Positions 43,462 through 52,204 of a stretch of DNA of 64,000 nt are shown here, piece after piece. Numbering within the stretch: position 1 is the first letter of the stretch; each line of letters begins with the position of its first letter. A program made the position numbers and the translations under genes. The notes under the pieces are model-generated. The model did not search any database and was not told the DNA's origin. It worked only from the letters and a program-made list of their open reading frames with translations. The DNA is from Collinsella aerofaciens. Lineage in GTDB: Bacteria; Actinomycetota; Coriobacteriia; Coriobacteriales; Coriobacteriaceae. Location of the stretch: NCBI RefSeq assembly GCF_902364945.1, contig NZ_CABJFS010000001.1, positions 1 through 64,000 on the forward strand, in the 5' to 3' direction.

Positions 43462-44055
43462 ATGAAAAAGAAGGCCTTTGCGATTCTCACACTCTGCATC
43501 AGTCTCCTTGCCGCGGTTGCCCTGGTGGGTTGCGGCGGAAGCGGCGGCGCTACCGGCAGTGGCGGTGGCGGCGGCGCAGAAAAGCCAGCCGTGGATATGA
43601 GGACCGACTTCATTTGGTTTAAGGTCGAGGTGCCCGAGGGCGTCGAGATCACCGACGTTGCCGGCGACACCGCCGACAGGGCCCAGTTTAAGTTCACCGA
43701 GAGCGAGCACGCCAGCGATCGCTTCATCCCTGTCTTCGACTCTGACAAGAACGCTGACGAGCTGTTCGACTACGAGACCAAATGGAAGGCCAACTTTGAG
43801 TGGACCGAGAATGATCCCGTCAAGTACAACGGCAAGACCTGGCGCAGCGCCTACTTTACGCACTCGGGCGGCGTGACGACCGAGTACTTCACCGACGTTG
43901 ACGGCGGCAGCGTGTACGTGCGTATCGACAACGTCGAAGAGCACAAGGACGCCGTCGAGACCATGATGAAGTCTCTGGAGTTTGCCGACGACATCGCCGA
44001 AGCCAAGACCGAAGCCATGGACGTCAAGCTCGACGATATCGAGATCAAGCGCTAA
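43462..44055 (+). CDS. Secreted lipoprotein of unknown function, paralogue 2
   Basis: A 197-residue lipoprotein homologous to the one before it: same MKKK start, lipobox ALVGC with Cys24, Gly-rich linker, TDFIWFKVEVPEGVEITDVA, DRFIPVF and YNGKTWRSAYF (pieces quoted separately). Each gene has its own terminator and a shared upstream motif, so the pair arose by tandem duplication and may be regulated alike. GAGGAGG precedes the ATG. The mature domain might bind a ligand at the cell surface, but nothing shows which. Confidence 0.85.
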   Translation: MKKKAFAILTLCISLLAAVALVGCGGSGGATGSGGGGGAEKPAVDMRTDFIWFKVEVPEGVEITDVAGDTADRAQFKFTESEHASDRFIPVFDSDKNADELFDYETKWKANFEWTENDPVKYNGKTWRSAYFTHSGGVTTEYFTDVDGGSVYVRIDNVEEHKDAVETMMKSLEFADDIAEAKTEAMDVKLDDIEIKR

Positions 44056-44127
44056 ACGACTGGCGAGCGCAGCGGGAAACACGGGCACAGTGCAAACAAG
44101 CGACGATACCCGAGCGCTTCGCACCAA

Positions 44128-44158
44128 GGGAGGATCGGCTCGCCGGCCCTCCCTTTCT
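44128..44158 (+). terminator. Rho-independent terminator after lipoprotein 2
   Basis: GGGAGG..CGG pairs with CCG..CCTCCC, followed by TTTCTTA. Confidence 0.7.
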
Positions 44159-44360
44159 TATGCCGATAGCCGGCGAACGCGAGGGTGCCGGACGCCGGAA
44201 CCGCCCCAAATGTGGCAACAGTACGAAAACGACAAACACCTCAACACGTCCGCCCACCGATTTATTGCGCCGCGCAGACAATTAAACCAGCATCTTTAAA
44301 CATCTGGGCAGTATAGTGACCAAAACTATCGCATAACCGCACGCTGCGAATGGAGGAGTT

Positions 44361-46859
44361 ATGACCGAACACCATGCCATCAGCCGCCGAGCATTTACGC
44401 TGGGCTTAGGTCTTGCGGCGCTGTCGCCGCTTGCAAGCCTGCCAGAAACCGCGGCACCGGGCATTCCCCTGCGAGCGGCATTTGCAGACGACACGCCCAA
44501 ACCGGCGGAGCACCTCGGCAATTTCGTCATTCGCCTTCGCCCCGCGGGCTATTTTCGCACCGCGAGCGTCAACCAAGACGGCAACGTTCGCGGCAACGTC
44601 TGCCACTTGTTTAACGACGGCACGTCCAGCAAGCTCATCCTTGAGAACGTAACGACCAAGAATGACAATACAAACTGGTATGCCATCCGCACCTTGCTCA
44701 ATTTCGAAGAGCATAAAAAGACGGGCTACAGCATTTGGTCGGTCGATGGCGACTCGGACAAAGATGGAAAGGTCATCCACGTATGGGGCGGCGAGTATGA
44801 CAACAAGCCCAGCCGCGCTTTTGCGTTCGAGCGTCAATCAAACGGAACCTATATCATCCGAGACCGCACGGTCGAGAAAGAAACCGAGAAAAAAGACATT
44901 AAGTACCTGGCAATAGAATCGAACGGCAAAGACCAGGACAACAATAAGATCTGCCATAAGAGTAAGAGCATTCCGTGGGAGCTCGAACTTATCGGTTACG
45001 ACATGAAAAAGAACGATGCCACGGTTAGCAGCCTCGACTGGATCACGTACAGCAGCTACGTCGATGGACCATGTTGGATGAAATACGTCAACGACAACAA
45101 GTTCCTCGACGAGCTGAGCATCCCGGGCACGCACGATTCGGGCACCTGCAGCGTGGACAACGACACTGAGCCCCAATCCTCGCAAGTAAAATGCCAGCAG
45201 GATTACATTCCCACGCAGTTGCTCGAGGGAATCCGCTATTTTGATATCCGACTCGGAAAGGGCGACGACCCCGGCATCGACCACGGGATTTTCTACCTAC
45301 TCAAAAAAGACGGGAACTATCTGCATCTCTCCGATGTCATCGGGTACTTCAAAACGTTTTTGAACGAAAACCCGTCAGAAGCGCTCATCATGCTCGCATC
45401 GCGCGGCAACGATGAGGCTACCGACGAAAGCATAACAACGGCCTTCGCCAAGGTTATGGACGATAATCCCGATCTGTTCTACACGTCGAGCCATGTCCCC
45501 ACGCTGGGCGAGGTTCGCGGAAAGATCGTTCTGCTGCGTCGATTTAGGCTCGCCGGCAACAGTGTAAGCGGCCATACGTGGGGCCTCAACCTTACCGAAT
45601 GGGATGACAAGATCAAGGCTCACTCCGACAGCACCACTATGTGTCTCGTCCAAGACGCGCGGGGCTTTGAAGCCGCGGGGGGAACAGGCGACAAAGAGCC
45701 CTATTGCACCAAGGTATACGCCCAGGACAAGTACAAACTCACGGGAACCGACAAGCTCAGCTGGGTCGATAATGCGCTGAAGGAAACGACCGGGCGCACG
45801 CGCAACGAGGTAGATGTCGAGGACGATAACGGGGCCAAGGAGCAAGTCCTGGAGCGCTGCTGGTCTATCAACTACACCAGCTGCACGGGCTTGTCGCACG
45901 GAGGCAATCCTTTTACCTCGGCACGAGTAGTCAACGAGCATCTGTATAAGAGCCCGTACATCAACCCCAGCGGCACCGAGGATACAAAGTCAGATTACCT
46001 CAAGCACATTGGCATCATCGCATCCGACTTTGTTGATGCGGCGCTGGCCCGGAGCATCTACCAGCGCAATTACGATACGGAGCACAAGCAGACGGCTTCG
46101 TACTATCTCCCGTACTATCTCCCGACCCGCATGCGCATGACGTACGGCGACTCGCTGAGCGATGCCTCATTCCAGGATGGCAAGACCGTTGGCGAGGGTC
46201 ATTTCCGCCTTGCCGACAGCAGCAACGCGCTCAACGCGACAGCTTCGGGCCATGCGTTTGCCATTGAATACGTGGATGTCGACGCCCTGGGCAACGAGAC
46301 CGTTACGGGGCTGCAGGGCTCTGTGCCCATCGATATCGATCCACGCGCGCTGACGCCCCATTTTGAGGGACTCGAAGGCCTTAAGGCCGGCGAAGACGTG
46401 CGCGCCAAAATTGCGGCATCACTCGAGGGCAAGCTCGAAACCGATGCCTGCACGGCCCAGCTCGAGTTTGTGCACGACGCGAACGGCGCTCCGGGCACGG
46501 CAATGGCCGAGGGCGAAACATTTGCCGCAGGAACGTACTGGGTGCGCGTGAACGGTCTCTTGGGCGACGCGGCGCAGAACTACACGCTCGCCAGCGACGG
46601 AGCCGCAAGCTTTACCGTAGCGGCCTCGGGCAGTGCAGGCGGCACCGGCAGCGACACGGGTTCCAACGCAGGCGGCGCCGACAAGAACGGCAAGAGCAAC
46701 AAGAGAGGCCAGGGCAAGAGCTCGGGCGGAAAGCTCGCCAACACGGGCGACGGCTCTGGCGTTGCCGCCGGGCTCGCTGCCGCCGCCGTGGCGACAACGG
46801 TCGCAGGTGCAGCAATGCTTGCCAGTGACCGCGACAATACCGAGGACGTTAACGAATAG
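44361..46859 (+). CDS. Tat-exported PI-PLC-like surface protein with ricin-type domain and LANTG anchor
   Basis: An 832-residue exported protein. A twin-arginine signal (SRRAFTLGLGLAAL) opens it. Residues ~52-215 resemble a ricin-like carbohydrate-binding trefoil. Residues ~235-600 are a PI-specific phospholipase C X-domain with the expected catalytic residues: His258-Asp259 (IPGTHDSGT), Arg297 (FDIRLGK) and His308 (DHGIFY). A beta-rich domain (~610-755) follows. The C-terminus has LANTG (792-796), a hydrophobic stretch and a short charged tail, as in class E sortase substrates of high-GC Gram-positives. The tail is acidic rather than basic. It may cleave phosphoinositides or GPI-type anchors at the cell surface (inferred). 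Confidence 0.88.
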   Translation: MTEHHAISRRAFTLGLGLAALSPLASLPETAAPGIPLRAAFADDTPKPAEHLGNFVIRLRPAGYFRTASVNQDGNVRGNVCHLFNDGTSSKLILENVTTKNDNTNWYAIRTLLNFEEHKKTGYSIWSVDGDSDKDGKVIHVWGGEYDNKPSRAFAFERQSNGTYIIRDRTVEKETEKKDIKYLAIESNGKDQDNNKICHKSKSIPWELELIGYDMKKNDATVSSLDWITYSSYVDGPCWMKYVNDNKFLDELSIPGTHDSGTCSVDNDTEPQSSQVKCQQDYIPTQLLEGIRYFDIRLGKGDDPGIDHGIFYLLKKDGNYLHLSDVIGYFKTFLNENPSEALIMLASRGNDEATDESITTAFAKVMDDNPDLFYTSSHVPTLGEVRGKIVLLRRFRLAGNSVSGHTWGLNLTEWDDKIKAHSDSTTMCLVQDARGFEAAGGTGDKEPYCTKVYAQDKYKLTGTDKLSWVDNALKETTGRTRNEVDVEDDNGAKEQVLERCWSINYTSCTGLSHGGNPFTSARVVNEHLYKSPYINPSGTEDTKSDYLKHIGIIASDFVDAALARSIYQRNYDTEHKQTASYYLPYYLPTRMRMTYGDSLSDASFQDGKTVGEGHFRLADSSNALNATASGHAFAIEYVDVDALGNETVTGLQGSVPIDIDPRALTPHFEGLEGLKAGEDVRAKIAASLEGKLETDACTAQLEFVHDANGAPGTAMAEGETFAAGTYWVRVNGLLGDAAQNYTLASDGAASFTVAASGSAGGTGSDTGSNAGGADKNGKSNKRGQGKSSGGKLANTGDGSGVAAGLAAAAVATTVAGAAMLASDRDNTEDVNE

Positions 46860-46889
46860 GCAAGCCAGTCTTTTGGGCGCATTAACTCA

Positions 46890-46927
46890 ATCGGGGCGCA
46901 GAATACCGTTCTGCGCCCCGATTTTTA
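46890..46927 (+). terminator. Rho-independent terminator after the PI-PLC-like gene
   Basis: A perfect 14-bp stem ATCGGGGCGCAGAA (46890-46903 with 46909-46922), five-base loop, then TTTTT. It may serve both convergent genes. Confidence 0.9.
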
Positions 46928-46951
46928 CCTTGGCCCGAACGCCGCTATCGG

Positions 46952-47221
46952 CTACATCACCATGTTCAGAGCTTTCACAAATTCCTGGGCCTTCGCACGG
47001 CTACTCAGGCTAAAGACGCAAGCGGTCAACAGCCTGTTACGCAGGGAAACGTCGCGACCCTTGATCCTGTTGACCCCCGTGATGTCCTTAAGGTAGACAA
47101 TCTCGGTGTGCCTGTCGCCAAAAGTGCCCTTCTTGAGCACCTCGATACGATTGGGGTAGATCTTAACGTCTTTAAACCTACCCGAACCTTTGTCCTGGAA
47201 TAGCAGCGTGTTGTTGTCCAT
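46952..47221 (-). CDS. Small PH-domain-like cytoplasmic protein
   Basis: An 89-residue protein with alternating strands ending in one helix (RAKAQEFVKALNMVM), the outline of a short bacterial PH-like domain. KIYPNRIEVLKKGTFG, TEIVYLKDITGV and LTACVFSL are typical strand pieces of such a fold. No enzyme motif. GGGAG precedes the ATG at 47221. It stands alone and is convergent with the PI-PLC-like gene. Confidence 0.65.
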   Translation of the reverse strand: MDNNTLLFQDKGSGRFKDVKIYPNRIEVLKKGTFGDRHTEIVYLKDITGVNRIKGRDVSLRNRLLTACVFSLSSRAKAQEFVKALNMVM

Positions 47222-47389
47222 ACGCGTCACTCCCGCGGGGTTCGCTAAAACTGTCTCTATTGCCACATTTTAGTCACCGCAAGGCTCCCATGCGAAGGTG
47301 CCAGACAGCACAGCAATTCGTGTCCGCGCGAGGCTTTAAACTAGATGCGATAAAGATGCATTCCACAAGAGGAAAGTGGGGCGACAGTG

Positions 47390-48439
47390 ATGGGCGAACT
47401 GGTAAACCGTGGAGAATCGGCAATCGTGCCCGAAGGTTTTTACAAGCAGGGTTCCTCGATTCTCAACGCCGCTCGCGACAAGGCCTATACCGCCGTTAAC
47501 TTTGCGATGGTTGAGGCGTATTGGGAGATCGGCAAGAGCATAGTTGATGAGCAGGGCGGAGAGGAGCGCGCCAAGTATGGAGAGGCGCTGCTCAAGGCCC
47601 TCGCAATCAGACTTACCAAGGATTTTGGTAAAGGTTTTGGAGCAAGAGAGCTGCGCAAAATGCGTCAGTTCTATCTTGCATTTCCAATTCGGGACTCACT
47701 GCGTCCCGAATTGAGCTGGACACATTACCGCAGGTTAATACGCATTCCTGACCCCGAAGCTCGCACCTGGTACATGAACGAATGCGCCGACTCTCGCTGG
47801 AGCACGCGCCAGCTCGAACGCCAGATCAACACCATGTTCCGCGAGCGCCTACTTGCCAGCAAAGACAAGGAGGCTGTCACCCAAGAAATCCAAAAGAGCG
47901 CCCCAGCTCGTCGCCCCGAGGATATCATCCGCGATCCATATGTACTGGAGTTTTTAGGTTTCTCGGACGATACTGCGTTTCGCGAGAGCGATCTAGAGCA
48001 GGCGCTCATCACACATCTTCAGAAGTTCCTGCTGGAGCTTGGCCGTGGCTTCGCTTTCGAGGCGCGCCAAAAGCGCATCACCTTTGATGGGCGCCATTTC
48101 TATATTGACCTTGTTTTTTACAACTATCTGATGCGCTGCTTCGTGCTCATCGACCTTAAGACCGATGACCTTACGCATCAGGACCTGGGCCAGATGCAAA
48201 TGTATGTGAACTACTACACGCGTGAGCTCATGAACGAAGGCGACAATCCGCCCATAGGCATCGTGCTCTGCGCGGACAAAAGCGATTCGATCGTCGAGTA
48301 CACGCTGCCCGAAGACAACGACCAAGTGTTTGCCGCCAAATACCTGCCGTATCTTCCAAGCAAGGAAGAGCTGGCGCGCGAGCTGAGTGCCGAGTACCGC
48401 GCCATCAACGAAGCGACCAATGGCGAAACGCAAGGGTAG
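47390..48439 (+). CDS. YhcG/DUF1016-type PD-(D/E)xK nuclease
   Basis: A 349-residue protein of the YhcG family. The N-terminal DUF1016 domain (~1-165) is helical with GARELRKMRQFYLAFP. The C-terminal PD-(D/E)xK nuclease fold (~175-330) shows the active-site pattern YIDLVFYN, then VLIDLKTDDL, then QDLGQMQMYV. Such genes often lie in restriction or other defence islands; here it is an orphan, followed 63 bases on by an ADP-ribosylglycohydrolase gene. The start may be the GTG at 47387 or the ATG at 47390. Confidence 0.88.
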   Translation: MGELVNRGESAIVPEGFYKQGSSILNAARDKAYTAVNFAMVEAYWEIGKSIVDEQGGEERAKYGEALLKALAIRLTKDFGKGFGARELRKMRQFYLAFPIRDSLRPELSWTHYRRLIRIPDPEARTWYMNECADSRWSTRQLERQINTMFRERLLASKDKEAVTQEIQKSAPARRPEDIIRDPYVLEFLGFSDDTAFRESDLEQALITHLQKFLLELGRGFAFEARQKRITFDGRHFYIDLVFYNYLMRCFVLIDLKTDDLTHQDLGQMQMYVNYYTRELMNEGDNPPIGIVLCADKSDSIVEYTLPEDNDQVFAAKYLPYLPSKEELARELSAEYRAINEATNGETQG

Positions 48440-48502
48440 CAGCACGTTGCGACCGAAACGCCCGACGGCGCTCCACATCACCCGGGAAAAGAGGAGCTTT
48501 CC

Positions 48503-49291
48503 ATGACACACAGACCGAAAACAACACTGCGCGACTGCATCTATGGGCTTGCCGTCGGTGACGCGCTGGGCGTTCCCTACGAGTTCAGACCTCGTGGCAC
48601 GTTCGAATGCACCGACATGATCGGCTACGGCACGCACGAGCAGCCCGCCGGCACCTGGAGCGACGACACATCTATGACGCTCGCCACCTGCGACTCCATC
48701 AGAGAGCTCGGCCGCATTGACACCGAGGACATGCGCGACAAGTTCGTAGGCTGGATTGCCCGTAGCGAGTATACGATCGACGGCGTTTTCGATTACGGCG
48801 GTACGACCGCCCGCGCCCTGCACACCGGCAAAGGAGGCTCCGGCGAGCGCGACAACGGCAACGGATCGCTCATGCGCATCGCTCCCCTGGCGTTCACCGA
48901 TGCGACAGACGAAGAGGTCAGCAAGGTCTCCGCGATTACGCACGCCCACAGAACGTCGACCGGTGCATGCGTCATATTTGTCGAGCTGATGAGAGATGTG
49001 ATGAACGACGTGCTCCCCTCGTGGGCACTCCATCTGAAAGGCGTGCCTGAGCAGGAGATCAGGTCAGGTGGCTTCGTGCGCGACACGCTTAAGGCAGCCA
49101 CCTGGTGTTTCGTCAACACTAACAGCTACAAAGATTGCGTGCTTGCCGCCGTCAACCTGGGCGACGACACCGACACCACCGCAGCCGTCGCCGGCGCCCT
49201 CGCAGGCACGGCATACGGTCTCAAAGCCATCCCGCAGGAGTGGGTCGACACCCTACGCGGAAAAGAGCTGATTGAGCAGTGTTTGTTTTAG
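48503..49291 (+). CDS. ADP-ribosylglycohydrolase family protein
   Basis: A 262-residue DraG-like hydrolase that would remove ADP-ribose from protein or nucleic acid, or act on a related N-glycosidic bond. Di-metal motifs are intact: GLAVGDALGVP near residue 15, TWSDDTSM near 50, GNGSLMRIAPLAF near 115 and NLGDDTDTTAAVAGALAG near 215. A ribosome site AGAGGAG lies before the ATG. It may be coexpressed with the YhcG-type nuclease upstream and the 73-residue protein downstream. The target is unknown, and no ADP-ribosyltransferase is in the window. Confidence 0.9.
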   Translation: MTHRPKTTLRDCIYGLAVGDALGVPYEFRPRGTFECTDMIGYGTHEQPAGTWSDDTSMTLATCDSIRELGRIDTEDMRDKFVGWIARSEYTIDGVFDYGGTTARALHTGKGGSGERDNGNGSLMRIAPLAFTDATDEEVSKVSAITHAHRTSTGACVIFVELMRDVMNDVLPSWALHLKGVPEQEIRSGGFVRDTLKAATWCFVNTNSYKDCVLAAVNLGDDTDTTAAVAGALAGTAYGLKAIPQEWVDTLRGKELIEQCLF

Positions 49292-49326
49292 GGCGCACTT
49301 ACGATAGAAACTGACCAGGGGGCATC

Positions 49327-49548
49327 ATGGAAAGAGAGGTCGCAAATATAGACGAGTTCCAAGTGGACGAAAACGGGATTCCGCTATTTCCAGCAGGACT
49401 AAAGGAAGAAGCCAACCTCTATGTCCTCCCCGACGGGCGTTACCTCCCCTGCGGCGTCTACAGGACCGCGGACGGCGGTTCGCTCATTTATGAGCCATCC
49501 GAACTAAGCTTCTTCGGGCAGATGCTTGCTCAATTCAAAAAGAGCTAG
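49327..49548 (+). CDS. Small conserved-looking protein, 73 residues
   Basis: A 73-residue acidic protein with no membrane segment. It has a compact beta pattern (NGIPLFPAG, LYVLPDGRYLPCGVYR, GGSLIYEPSELSF). AGGGGG precedes the ATG, and it starts 35 bases after the ADP-ribosylglycohydrolase stop, so it is probably cotranscribed. I do not recognise it; an inhibitor or partner of the enzyme is a guess only. Confidence 0.6.
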   Translation: MEREVANIDEFQVDENGIPLFPAGLKEEANLYVLPDGRYLPCGVYRTADGGSLIYEPSELSFFGQMLAQFKKS

Positions 49549-49691
49549 AGGCTTGATTGCCCGTTAGATCGACACTGTTCCAAACCATGGGATGGGTAAG
49601 ATGTCTCCCACCGCGGCCTGTGAGGTAAAATCTTGACCGCCGCGGAATCCGCCTGCGGGCAACGCTCCGATCTCCGATTGGGGTGAAGCCT

Positions 49692-49784
49692 ATGAACTTG
49701 TTTCTTGAAATCCTGCGCCTCTCGATGTATGTGACCGGCATTGCCCGGAACCTCTACTCGATCTGGCGGGAATATAAGCAGTAA
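49692..49784 (+). CDS. Candidate 30-residue hydrophobic peptide
   Basis: A 30-codon frame encoding a peptide with a hydrophobic, amphipathic first two thirds (MNLFLEILRLSMYVTGIARN) and a charged end (WREYKQ). GGGGTGAAG stands before the ATG, and a hairpin lies 24 bases after the stop. It resembles small membrane-active peptides, for example type I toxins, in form only. Confidence 0.35.
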   Translation: MNLFLEILRLSMYVTGIARNLYSIWREYKQ

Positions 49785-49806
49785 CGGATAGCGAAGGGAG
49801 TCATAG

Positions 49807-49834
49807 AAAAGGGTCGGTTGCAGCCGACCCTTTA
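49807..49834 (+). terminator. Hairpin after the 30-codon frame
   Basis: AAAGGGTCGG pairs with CCGACCCTTT around a short loop. There is only a short T run within the stem end, so termination is plausible but not certain. Confidence 0.5.
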
Positions 49835-50063
49835 AGACGATAGCACCTGCGTTGCCCGCGCTTCCAAAGTTGACCGACTGAGGAGCGGGTTCCGCGGCAC
49901 ATCCTGATTTTACCCAGTGGCAAGGCTCTTTTACAGCCGTTCCACCGTTTATTTACATCCGCCAATCAAGACGAGGCTACTACGCACCTTTATTACACAC
50001 GATGTTTTCAGCCTGGTATAAACAAGTTCAATAATAGAATGCAAATCCAACCATCGTGTCTGA

Positions 50064-50168
50064 TTACGAAAGGATTTTTGCCTTTTCTGCAGCAAACTCT
50101 TCCTCGGTAAGTACTCCACTCTCACGCAGTGCTGCAAGCCTCTCAAGCCTTGCAACTACATCAACCAC
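50064..50168 (-). CDS. Out-of-frame SHOCT domain, 34 codons
   Basis: A frame reading RLERLAALRESGVLTEEEF and then AAEKAKIL, which is a textbook SHOCT domain (short C-terminal helical hairpin). It is in the +1 frame relative to the gene that ends at 50161 and overlaps it by 8 bases. SHOCT domains usually end a longer protein. So either the upstream gene has suffered a frameshift, or a ribosome shifts or restarts at the GTG (50166-50168). Confidence 0.65.
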   Translation of the reverse strand: MVDVVARLERLAALRESGVLTEEEFAAEKAKILS

Positions 50169-50532
50169 TATCCGCCAGCGTCTCAATAGTCTGTGAAACC
50201 TGCGGATACCGCTCGAGCTCCTTCGATAGGGCATCGACTATCTTGGCAATATTCTTTGCATTTTTGCCCCCGTTTAATACGTTTGCCCTGACCTTAGATG
50301 ACGACTTGACAGTAACGCCAGATCCGCCTTCAACTGGAACAACCGAAATACTGATATTTTCGCCCCAAGACCAAAGGCTCATACCAATCTCGGCTGCAAC
50401 TGTTCTTGTTGTGGGCGATGCACTATCAACTTTTACTTTAGGCAGCTTTTCCATAGCTGCCTTCAAGGCATTAAACGTGTCGTCAGGAGAATACGGTACC
50501 TGAAGCTGAAGCTGCTGATCCGCAAAACCCAT
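50161..50532 (-). CDS. Small beta-rich protein that has probably lost its SHOCT tail
   Basis: A 123-residue cytoplasmic protein. The first ~90 residues look like an alpha/beta domain (LQVPYSPDDTFNALKAAMEKL, given here in part; then ISISVVPVEGGSGVTVKSSS), and a basic helix (GGKNAKNIAKIVDALSKELE) follows. It stops with TGA at 50161-50163, just where a SHOCT domain starts in the next frame. Homologues would be expected to read through into SHOCT. GGAGG precedes the ATG at 50532. Confidence 0.7.
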   Translation of the reverse strand: MGFADQQLQLQVPYSPDDTFNALKAAMEKLPKVKVDSASPTTRTVAAEIGMSLWSWGENISISVVPVEGGSGVTVKSSSKVRANVLNGGKNAKNIAKIVDALSKELERYPQVSQTIETLADSG

Positions 50533-50648
50533 AATCTGGCCTCCGCTTCTTACAAGATTAAGGCTATCGGCAATGGTAGCACGTTCCCAGCAGTCTTAAG
50601 TTCGTCTCATGACCTTGCGATGCAGCCCGACGCCCCGGCACCACTCCC

Positions 50649-51986
50649 CTACTTACCAAAAATCGCAGCGAACAATCCCTTGCGTTTGGGCTTTTCTTCT
50701 CGGTAGGAACCCTCAGCTGCCGCTGCAACCTGGCGCGGTTGATCGCCACCTCCACGGCGCACGATCTGGTATAGGAAGGGCGATTTAACGTATTTGACCT
50801 CGATGGGCGTGGCATGCACGGTACTTTCGCCGGACAGATGCAGACTCGGATTGAGCGACGCCACCACATGCGTCTCGCGCTTGTCGCTAAACACCACCGC
50901 TGCCGCGCGGCTCGTCTGGCCGTTTACGGCAATGCGCACCTGCTCGCCATCGCGGCTGTCCGTCGCCGGACGATCGACAAAGTACACCGGCACCATCACC
51001 AGGCCGTCCTTATGCTTGCGGGCCTTGCGCGCCCAAGTGCGGATGCTCTTTTTATTGAGCCCCAGCACCGCCTCGGCATCGTTGCCGGCAATGTCGAGCG
51101 CCAACTTATCAATGACCACCTGGTCCTTGGTAGACGCATCGACGGAGACAACGCGAAAGTCACCTTCCTGCATGGCCGGGTCAAACGGCCCAACCTTGGC
51201 AAAGTCCCACGGCTCCAAAATGCCCATAAGGCGAACATCCAGATAGTTTGCCCGCGGATACGCCCAGTCGAGCACCTCGTAGTACACCAGGGTTTCCTTG
51301 CTCAGGCCCTTGCCCGGGAAGCTCGCCATCATACGCAGGTCCGCCAGCGCCATGGGGAAATAGAAGAGCATCATGTCGTTTTGGATCGCGTCTTCCACAT
51401 CGTGCCCGGCAAAGGCATCCGGGTACTGGCGCACCAGCTGCAGCGCGTTGGCACGTGCCTGCTGCGGTGAGATTTCGCAGGGAATACCCTGCTCCGGCAC
51501 ATACTCCGCACCCACGCCCATGGTCAGACGTTTGCTAAACGTACCGGGCTTGAGCAGGTCGGCAATGCCGATCTTGTTGCCGCAGGACGGGCACTCAAAC
51601 ACACGCTGCGTTGACTCACCCTCAAAGGACGCTCCGCAGAAGGGGCAAGGAATGCTCACATGTGTGGCCTCTTGGAACTCCTGCGCCGTGCCGCGATCCT
51701 CCCACAGCAGGTGTTCCTGGACCGACTGATTGCGCCAGTGCGAATTGAAGAAATACCAGTCCGGGTCCTCCGGGCGCTCGAGTTGCGACACATGCGTGAG
51801 CTTGAGCAGTCCATCCACCACCGTCAACGGCGTATGGCGAATGCCCAAAGCGCTCTTGGGCTCTCCGGCGTCCGCCTGCCACGGAATGACCGCGCCGCAA
51901 TAGGTGCACTCAAAGCTGCGCTTAGCCTGGTGCGAGTACATAGGGCCGCCGCAGTTTTGACATTTAATGGCAAACATCTCGTCCAT
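50649..51986 (-). CDS. Double zinc-ribbon protein of unknown function
   Basis: A 445-residue cytoplasmic protein. It has two treble-clef/zinc-ribbon pairs: CQNCGG with CTYCG near the N-terminus (residues ~9-31), and CPFCGA with CPSCGN at ~113-140. The rest is a large mixed domain with YFPMALADLRMMASFPGKG and VVSVDAS-type strands, and a basic C-terminus (KPKRKGLFAAIFGK). There is no helicase motif, so any database label as a primosomal or TFIIB-like protein would rest on the ribbons only. AAGGAGG precedes the ATG at 51986. Confidence 0.8.
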   Translation of the reverse strand: MDEMFAIKCQNCGGPMYSHQAKRSFECTYCGAVIPWQADAGEPKSALGIRHTPLTVVDGLLKLTHVSQLERPEDPDWYFFNSHWRNQSVQEHLLWEDRGTAQEFQEATHVSIPCPFCGASFEGESTQRVFECPSCGNKIGIADLLKPGTFSKRLTMGVGAEYVPEQGIPCEISPQQARANALQLVRQYPDAFAGHDVEDAIQNDMMLFYFPMALADLRMMASFPGKGLSKETLVYYEVLDWAYPRANYLDVRLMGILEPWDFAKVGPFDPAMQEGDFRVVSVDASTKDQVVIDKLALDIAGNDAEAVLGLNKKSIRTWARKARKHKDGLVMVPVYFVDRPATDSRDGEQVRIAVNGQTSRAAAVVFSDKRETHVVASLNPSLHLSGESTVHATPIEVKYVKSPFLYQIVRRGGGDQPRQVAAAAEGSYREEKPKRKGLFAAIFGK

Positions 51987-52204
51987 GGAAACGTCCTCCT
52001 TTGCACAGGGGCTGTCGACGTTAAGTATGTCGAGCAAACAGGCACATGCCCATACCCATGTGGCCCAAAATGGACCACCCAGGCAGACGAGAAGGCTCGC
52101 TCGTTAACACCGGCAGACCATTGCTGCATTTTCTGAGCATCGGTGCACAGCGCCTCCGCGCGAGCTACACTATCCCCTTAAACATGATTGTGAGGACGAC
52201 CGCT

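Noticed and set aside
49949..50155. 68-codon minus-strand frame
   Set aside because: It overlaps the SHOCT coding segment in another frame and has no protein-like character.
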